DNA of 39,339 bases from JBBQNJ01 sp038329845. Lineage in GTDB: Bacteria; Planctomycetota; Phycisphaerae; Tepidisphaerales; Tepidisphaeraceae. The DNA lies in the NCBI GenBank assembly GCA_038329845.1, contig JBBQNJ010000048.1:1-39339 (forward strand), written 5' to 3'. Made by a program: the position numbers and the translations under genes. Below the pieces are notes generated by a model. That model worked only from the letters and a program-made list of their open reading frames with translations. It was not told where the DNA came from and ran no database searches. This document shows positions 34,087 through 39,339 of this stretch, piece after piece (within the stretch, counting starts at the first letter, position 1; each line of letters opens with the position of its first letter).

Positions 34087-35596
34087 GCTTGAGAATTTTT
34101 CCGGTGCCTTCGCGGAACTTTTCTCGTCCGTTCTTCATTTCCATAAATCCCAGGTCCACGATGTACATCGAGCCATCGGGTCCGAACTTCACGTCGTAGG
34201 GACGTTCCAACGCATCGGTGGCATCGCGCGCCTCTGGGTGCTGGCTCGCCGGCCCTGGCTCGGTGTTGTAGACGAAATCGCGCATCTGCCCGTGGGTGAC
34301 ATCGATCCGCACGACCTTGAATCCGATCGGCCCCTTGAGCGGGAGCTTGCCGCTGGCGAAGGGGGACCGATCGCCGTAGAGCGCGACGACCGCGTCGCTG
34401 CGGAATTCCTTGAATGGCCCGGAGGCGGGCACGAAATCGAGTTTGGCAGCCCCGGAAAGCGACGGGAAAATCGACCGCACCAGCGTCCGCGAATCCGGCC
34501 GGATCAGGCCCGTGGCCTCATGGTCGATCAGGTAGGACAGGTAAGGATATCCGGTCTTGATGATCCGCTCCTCGGGGGGCTGGAATCGCGCGAGGTGGAT
34601 CGGCTGAAGATCCGCCGAAAAATCAGGCCAGCCGTACCACGTTCCCGGGACCACGCGCAGCAAGGTGTCGGGATCATCCTTCACCGGGCGGGTGCCGCGC
34701 ATCTCCATCCCGTTGTCAGTCATGTACAGGTTCTGATACTCGTTGAACGCCAGTCCGCGAGGCATGCGCACTCCCCAGGCCTCGACCCTCAGATCTCCGC
34801 CCCCGAGGCTGACGGAATAAATCGCCGCGGTGGGCTTGGCGCTTCGGGCGATGCGGATGCGGTTCGAGACGCCGAAGCGCTGAAACGGTCCGGAGACGGC
34901 CACATCCGCCACGCCCAGACCGACCCGCGGGTTGGGCGTGTCGAAGCGCTGCCCGCGAAGGATCAGATCGACGAAAGGGGAGTCGCAGAAATCGGGATAA
35001 TAGCGCACCCAGCCGGACTCCCAGTTGTCCAGCCCGACGACGCCGGAGTTCGTCGCCGCCCCCAGTCCAAACCACAGCCGTCCATTGGGATGGACGGCGA
35101 TGTCGGTGACCGAATAATCCCCCTGCGCCGGCAAGTCAGCCACGATGGTCGAGTGCGAGCCGTCATATCCGAACGCCGTGATCGCCCCGCGCCAGTTGGC
35201 GTCGCGATGGGTGACGTAGATGCGCCCCTGCACCACCGTCATCCCTCCGATCGGGCCATAAATGCGGAAACCCGTGCGAACGGGATTGAAGGGAATGCGG
35301 CGTCCGACCGGGTAGATGTTGAACCGTTCGCCGGAGGGCTTGAATCCGAAAATCGCCGGCTCGCGGTCCGTGTCGCCGCCCTCGGCGACGATCAGGCTCC
35401 CCTCATTGTCAAACGCGATCGCCGTCGGCGCCGTCAGATTGCGCACCACCGTGCAGAGTTCAAAGCCCGGCGGGTATTCCGTCACCGAGCGGTCGATCAC
35501 CTTCCGCTGCGATTCGGGAATGAACGTGGCCGACGGGGTACACCCGGCGGTCAGCAAGCCCGCGAACAACAACAGCAGCCCGATGCGTGGGGACAT
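34052..35596 (-). CDS. Sorbosone/glucose dehydrogenase-like beta-propeller lipoprotein
   Basis: A 514-residue exported lipoprotein. The N-terminus MSPRIGLLLLFAGLLTAGC has a classic lipobox (LTAGC). The body is a beta-propeller of the glucose/sorbosone dehydrogenase type, with repeated strand motifs such as LTAPTAIAFDNEGSLIVAEG, VTDIAVHPNGRLWFGLGA, PRGLAFNEYQNLYMTDNG and ERPYDVKFGPDGSMYIVDLG. Relatives oxidise sugars with PQQ, but many planctomycete members have no known substrate. The upstream GTG/ATG choices were resolved to ATG 35596, which starts the signal peptide. Confidence 0.8.
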   Translation of the reverse strand: MSPRIGLLLLFAGLLTAGCTPSATFIPESQRKVIDRSVTEYPPGFELCTVVRNLTAPTAIAFDNEGSLIVAEGGDTDREPAIFGFKPSGERFNIYPVGRRIPFNPVRTGFRIYGPIGGMTVVQGRIYVTHRDANWRGAITAFGYDGSHSTIVADLPAQGDYSVTDIAVHPNGRLWFGLGAATNSGVVGLDNWESGWVRYYPDFCDSPFVDLILRGQRFDTPNPRVGLGVADVAVSGPFQRFGVSNRIRIARSAKPTAAIYSVSLGGGDLRVEAWGVRMPRGLAFNEYQNLYMTDNGMEMRGTRPVKDDPDTLLRVVPGTWYGWPDFSADLQPIHLARFQPPEERIIKTGYPYLSYLIDHEATGLIRPDSRTLVRSIFPSLSGAAKLDFVPASGPFKEFRSDAVVALYGDRSPFASGKLPLKGPIGFKVVRIDVTHGQMRDFVYNTEPGPASQHPEARDATDALERPYDVKFGPDGSMYIVDLGFMEMKNGREKFREGTGKILKLTGAVDPATSG

Positions 35597-35689
35597 CGCA
35601 ATTCTCCGTGGGATCGGTCCCAGTTCGCCAACCACAGTAATCCATCAACCCCACAGCGACAAGGAAGAGCGGACGTCGGCCTGTCAAAG

Positions 35690-35732
35690 AAATAGGAATG
35701 TCACCCTCTTAATTCAAATAGAAGTGTCACCC
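35690..35732. repeat. Two direct repeats of 17 bp with period 26, mobile-element-end type
   Basis: AAATAGGAATGTCACCC (35690-35706) and AAATAGAAGTGTCACCC (35716-35732) are spaced with period 26, the same as the inverted-orientation pair at 32095-32146. The ATGTCACC core is typical of insertion-sequence ends with repeated binding sites. No transposase gene is beside it, so it may be a solo end. Confidence 0.6.
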
Positions 35733-35814
35733 GATGCCCCCGTCCCCACCGTTCCGCCTTCCTCGGCGCCCGCTGCCCGCGTCACGCCGCGCTGGTCATT
35801 CCCGGCCGTCAGGT

Positions 35815-35820
35815 TATATT
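35815..35820 (+). promoter_or_regulatory. -10 box before the polysaccharide lyase gene
   Basis: TATATT lies 55 bases before the GTG start at 35870; the overlapping TATTAT is also possible. The -35 element is weak (TGGTCA, 16 bases upstream). Confidence 0.35.
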
Positions 35821-35869
35821 ATCTTTGCCGTCCGTTGCCGACCCTATGACCCATTGTGGAGACTCTGCG

Positions 35870-38755
35870 GTGAACACCTCAACAACGATATTAGCCCTTC
35901 TGGCGATCATTTTTTTGCCCGCATCGGCTGGGGCCTTGACAACGGATCCGGTCCCTCCCGACCAGATTCCCGGCGCTAGTGTCCCGGGGGTGGTCGTGGT
36001 GGATGACGGCGACGGGGTCGTCGTACGCGAACCGGCGGCCAAGCCGGTCAAAATCGCCGCGCCGCCGGAGAACGACCCGACTTACGGTGGAACCGGTCTA
36101 TTGCTCAACGGCTACAACCAGGTCGGCGACGGCAAGACGTCGATTACCGTTTCACCCAAACTGCCCGCGGGCCGATACGCGGTCTGGATTCGCTTTGTCC
36201 GCATGGCTCGCAACTGGCATGGAAGCGCCGAGAGCGCCGTCGTTAAGGTCAATGCCAAAGACGGCGAGTGGAGGTATTCCTGTTCGCCTCGCCAGGGGGG
36301 ACAGTGGACGTTCCTCGGCGCGCATGAATTAAGCGGCATCGGTCCAGCGCTGACGATGCGCAACGAGAAAATGCAGGGCGTCGTGACGTTCGATGCCGCC
36401 GTCTTTGTCCCGACCGAGGCCGCGCCCCCGCGCGGCGATCGCTATTTGCCGCCGGCGGGCGATGCCCTGGCCACGATTGTCCGCCGGGCGGCCGACGCGG
36501 CGATCGGGCCGACCGAAGCGCCGCCTCGTGACGCCGTCGTCGCCCAGCGCCTGCGCGAGCGCGACTTCGCCGCAAGACTCGACTGGGACACCCTCATTCG
36601 CACGCCCGATCGAACCCGCCTCTGGGGAGATACGCTCGCCACCAGCTCGCATCTGCTCACACGCGATGCGGCCCGCATCGCGGCGATGGCGGCGGCTTGG
36701 GCCGGTGCCAGCGAAATCGATTCGCTCGGCATGCGCGGCAACCCGCGGCTCCTGGCCGATGTGCTGGACGCGCTGGATACCTTTCTCACCCATCGCTGGA
36801 CCCCCACCACCAAATGGGATGTCAACTGGTTTGATTTCGAGATCGGCGTGCCCCGCGGAGTCTTCGCCGCACTGTGCGTTCTCGGTCCCCACGCGAGCAA
36901 GCCCCTGAACGACAAAGCGGCGGTGAGCATGCGACGTTTCAGCATCGATCCATGGAAGTACTACAACAACGGGTTTGAAAGCACCGGCGCCAACCGAGTG
37001 TGGATGGTCGAGAACCACATTCGCCGGGCCGCACTGGCGGGTGATGCCAAGGGCTTGGAGCGCTGTCGCGACGGGCTTCCCCCGGTCATGGCGTATGTCG
37101 ATGCCGACCCGGCCCACATGCCCAAGTCGCGCGACGGCTGGTATCGCGACGGCAGCTTCATTCAGCATGGCAAGCTCCCATACGTCGGCGCCTACGGCGT
37201 GTTGCTGATCCCCGACCTGGTAAGTTGCCTGGGACTGCTGGAAGGCACCCCGTGGACGGTGAACGCGCCGCAGCGCGAGCATTTGCCCGAGTGGTTAGAC
37301 CTGCATCTGCTGCCCGTTCAATACGAAGGTGAACTTTTCCCGCGCACGACCGGTCGAACCGCCGGGTCTGAAGGGGTCGAGACCGCCAATCAATGGCTGG
37401 CGATCGCGCTGGCCGAATTGCGCCCGTTCCTCAGCCCTCAGCGGGCCGCGGAGGTGACGTCGCGCCTACGCCGGTGGATCGATGCCGGCACTTTGGACCC
37501 CCGTTTCAGCCGAGCCGACTTCGAGCCGTTCCTCGCCCTGCATGCCATCGCCACCGACCCCTCGATCAAGCCGGCCCCGCCCTATGTCGCCTCGCGGACT
37601 CACGCCGCGGTCGATCTAGCGCTGCATCACCGTCCGGGCTGGGCCGCCACCGTCGCCATGAGTTCAACGCGCACCGCCAGCCACGAGGCCTTGTGGGGCG
37701 CGAATTTTCGCGGATGGAATCAGGGCGAAGGGGTTCTCATGGTCTACCCCGCCGACCCCTTGCGATACCGGGGCGGATTTTGGGCCTTGGTCGATCCCTA
37801 TCGTCTGCCCGGGATCACCACCAACACCTGGAAGCTGCCGGACCACGACGGCGGTGGCAGCAGTCCGGGAAAGCCGTCGAAGGCTGATTTCGTGGGGGGC
37901 GCCAGCCTCGATGACCTGGCGAGCGTGGCCGTCATGCGCATCGCCCGCGAGTGGTCCAGCCTGCAAGGCAACAAGGCCTGGTTCCTGTTTCCCGATGCGA
38001 TTGTCTGCCTCGGCAGCGGCATCACCGCCGACGAGGACCGGCCCGCTCAGACCATCGTGGAAAACGCGCGTCTTCGCCGCGGCGACCTGGAGATGACCAT
38101 CGACGCAAAGCCCGCCGCGGAAGGCGATTTCCGGATGAAGCTGGAGACGGCGAGTACGATCCATCTCGCGGGCGAAAGGCCCGAGCAGGCGATCGGCTGG
38201 TGGTTTCCCGCCCCACAGCCGGGGCTGGTGGCCGAGCGATCGACCCGCAGTGGATCGTGGGCCGACGCGAACAAAAAGGCGACGCCGGCGCCGCTCAGCC
38301 AGCCCTGGTTGACACTGTCGATCGACCACGGCTCGGCACCGCGCAACGCCGGGTACGCCTACGTGGTCCTGCCCGGCATCAGCGCCGGGGAACTGGCTGA
38401 ATTGGCGAAAACCACACCTCTGGAGATTTCGGCCAATACGCCGAAGGTCCAGGCAGTGTATGACCGGCGACACGGGCTTACCGGGGTCGTCTTTCACTCC
38501 CCCGGCTCGTTCGGACCGATCAGCGTGGATCAGCCTTGTGTGATTCTGCTGCATCAGGGTGATCAAGCAACGAGCCTGGCGATCGCCGATCCGACGCAAA
38601 AACTCCAGGCGCTGACGATCACGTTGGCCAACCCGCCGACAGGCTCGATGGCCGAGGTGGAACATGTGCGGGTGGATAGCCAGCGCCCGCTGCGGTTGAT
38701 CGTGGACCTGAAAGATTCCCTGGGTTACGAGCGCACGGTGCGATGGTCCCGATAG
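35870..38755 (+). CDS. Polysaccharide lyase family 8 (hyaluronate/chondroitin/xanthan lyase-like)
   Basis: Secreted lyase of about 961 residues that cleaves uronic-acid-containing polysaccharides by beta-elimination. The start is GTG 35870 with GGAG 8 bases upstream, followed by a signal peptide (TTILALLAIIFLPASAGA). After an N-terminal beta domain of about 200 residues comes the helical (alpha/alpha) barrel with WDVNWFDFEIGVPRG (likely catalytic Asn), TGANRVWM and RDGSFIQHGKLPYVGAYG (likely catalytic His and Tyr), then RTTGRTAG with the Arg motif. A C-terminal beta-sandwich follows. The set matches PL8; the exact polymer (hyaluronan, chondroitin, xanthan) cannot be told. Confidence 0.9.
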   Translation: MNTSTTILALLAIIFLPASAGALTTDPVPPDQIPGASVPGVVVVDDGDGVVVREPAAKPVKIAAPPENDPTYGGTGLLLNGYNQVGDGKTSITVSPKLPAGRYAVWIRFVRMARNWHGSAESAVVKVNAKDGEWRYSCSPRQGGQWTFLGAHELSGIGPALTMRNEKMQGVVTFDAAVFVPTEAAPPRGDRYLPPAGDALATIVRRAADAAIGPTEAPPRDAVVAQRLRERDFAARLDWDTLIRTPDRTRLWGDTLATSSHLLTRDAARIAAMAAAWAGASEIDSLGMRGNPRLLADVLDALDTFLTHRWTPTTKWDVNWFDFEIGVPRGVFAALCVLGPHASKPLNDKAAVSMRRFSIDPWKYYNNGFESTGANRVWMVENHIRRAALAGDAKGLERCRDGLPPVMAYVDADPAHMPKSRDGWYRDGSFIQHGKLPYVGAYGVLLIPDLVSCLGLLEGTPWTVNAPQREHLPEWLDLHLLPVQYEGELFPRTTGRTAGSEGVETANQWLAIALAELRPFLSPQRAAEVTSRLRRWIDAGTLDPRFSRADFEPFLALHAIATDPSIKPAPPYVASRTHAAVDLALHHRPGWAATVAMSSTRTASHEALWGANFRGWNQGEGVLMVYPADPLRYRGGFWALVDPYRLPGITTNTWKLPDHDGGGSSPGKPSKADFVGGASLDDLASVAVMRIAREWSSLQGNKAWFLFPDAIVCLGSGITADEDRPAQTIVENARLRRGDLEMTIDAKPAAEGDFRMKLETASTIHLAGERPEQAIGWWFPAPQPGLVAERSTRSGSWADANKKATPAPLSQPWLTLSIDHGSAPRNAGYAYVVLPGISAGELAELAKTTPLEISANTPKVQAVYDRRHGLTGVVFHSPGSFGPISVDQPCVILLHQGDQATSLAIADPTQKLQALTITLANPPTGSMAEVEHVRVDSQRPLRLIVDLKDSLGYERTVRWSR

Positions 38756-38824
38756 CATCAATCCATGGCCGGGCATCGTCCATCGGTCCCCACTAGAGGG
38801 GCGATGTCCGCTCTTCGGGATCGG

Positions 38825-38986
38825 CTATTGCAGAAAATGCGCTGCGAACGCCACGGCGGTGAGGGTGAGCAGGAACAGTTCGACTTTCTTCACCACCAGG
38901 AATCCCGCCGCCGCAGCGCCGAGAACGGCGCTGAGGATCAGACGCATCCAGTCGAGGTTGTCAACGGCCAGGTTCAGCAAGTGCAT
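38825..38986 (-). CDS. 53-residue small membrane protein
   Basis: Starting at ATG 38986 with GGAGG seven bases upstream, the peptide MHLLNLAVDNLDWMRLILSA continues into two hydrophobic helices separated by VVKKVE and ends AFAAHFLQ. The frame is open further upstream (to 39256), but those residues look non-coding. It is unlike any family I can name. It would sit in the membrane as a hairpin. Confidence 0.6.
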   Translation of the reverse strand: MHLLNLAVDNLDWMRLILSAVLGAAAAGFLVVKKVELFLLTLTAVAFAAHFLQ

Positions 38987-39288
38987 GGAATCCTCCAGCT
39001 GCGGAACGCGAATTCCGCGGAAAAATCGGCGATCTTGATCCGTTTTGGCGTTTCCCGTTCGATCCTCGAAGGACTCGCCCGGCGAGTTCAATGTAGCACG
39101 AGAAGAAATTGCGGCCGGGAAAGTCAACCGAAAATCTCCCCCCGGCGCGGAAAATCCCGACCGCCTGCGACGGTTATGACGGCGGATCGGGCTGAGATCA
39201 GCGTGGCCGCGCGATTCAGTGCCGCCGCTTGGCTTGAGCACTCCAATCCACTGCAAATCAAACTCGGCGCGGGCGCGAGTCTGCGCCG
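38987..39288. other. Intergenic stretch with nothing recognised
   Basis: About 300 bases upstream of the small membrane protein gene. It must hold that gene's promoter on the minus strand, but no convincing boxes were found and no other feature is visible. Confidence 0.5.

Positions 39289-39339
<51 letters not shown>

Noticed and set aside
34238..35695. 485-codon plus-strand frame opposite the sorbosone-dehydrogenase-like gene
   Set aside because: The minus-strand protein has a lipoprotein signal and clear propeller motifs; the plus-strand frame has neither.

Overview
The window looks like a piece of a high-GC chromosome from a planctomycete, most likely of the Phycisphaerae kind. This is inferred from gene content: a C-terminal PEP-CTERM-type sorting signal, planctomycete-style TMTC/TPR membrane proteins, a type 2 OMP decarboxylase, an AsmA-like giant protein, secreted sorbosone-dehydrogenase-like and polysaccharide-lyase proteins. 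No rRNA, tRNA or CRISPR array was seen. The last 51 bases are a pure C run, probably a contig-end artefact.

Layout. 1-1600: a 62-bp direct repeat, a TPR lipoprotein on the minus strand, a structured intergenic stretch with a strong minus-strand terminator, and the carA promoter. 1599-6486: carA and carB face each other instead of forming an operon; carA's last codons are duplicated in tandem and carB carries an in-frame low-complexity insertion. 6566-8560: N-acetylneuraminate lyase and a sialidase-like protein (sialic acid use). 8614-11074: a decayed BsuBI/PstI-type restriction-modification (R-M) pair. 11112-16111: AsmA-like protein and a GT-C glycosyltransferase, tightly coupled. 16232-17125: tandem repeats and an exported MsrA, convergent with a Kef-type antiporter (17109-18860). 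19001-20555: a second R-M pair of BglII/BstYI type whose methyltransferase has an early stop.

20662-23018: a TPR-YggX fusion translationally coupled to a TMTC-like membrane protein. 23015-24630 (minus): a GspE/PilB-type ATPase preceded by a STAS protein. 24880-25455: a MazEF-like toxin-antitoxin remnant. 25514-27205: trpD and an outer-membrane barrel protein. 27220-29446 (minus): pyrF, a zinc-ribbon membrane protein and an RluA pseudouridine synthase. 29601-30295: a two-gene module with a HEPN-like protein. 30476-31702: metK. 31880-32400: repeat-rich non-coding DNA. 32413-35596: PEP-CTERM protein, DUF167, a secreted protein and a sorbosone-dehydrogenase-like lipoprotein. 35870-38755: a PL8-type polysaccharide lyase. 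38825-38986: a 53-residue membrane protein.

How it fits together. Core biosynthesis genes (carA, carB, pyrF, trpD, metK) are scattered singly or in pairs and separated by small accessory modules: two R-M systems, one MazF-like toxin-antitoxin pair, one HEPN pair. Most of the defence-type genes show nonsense or frameshift damage while neighbouring housekeeping genes are intact, which suggests gain and decay of such modules. Sialidase, sialic acid lyase and the PL8 lyase suggest scavenging of acidic glycans. The most unusual structures are the repeat-derived insertion inside CarB, the TPR-YggX fusion, the damaged R-M pairs, the HEPN pair and the structured RNA candidate upstream of carA.
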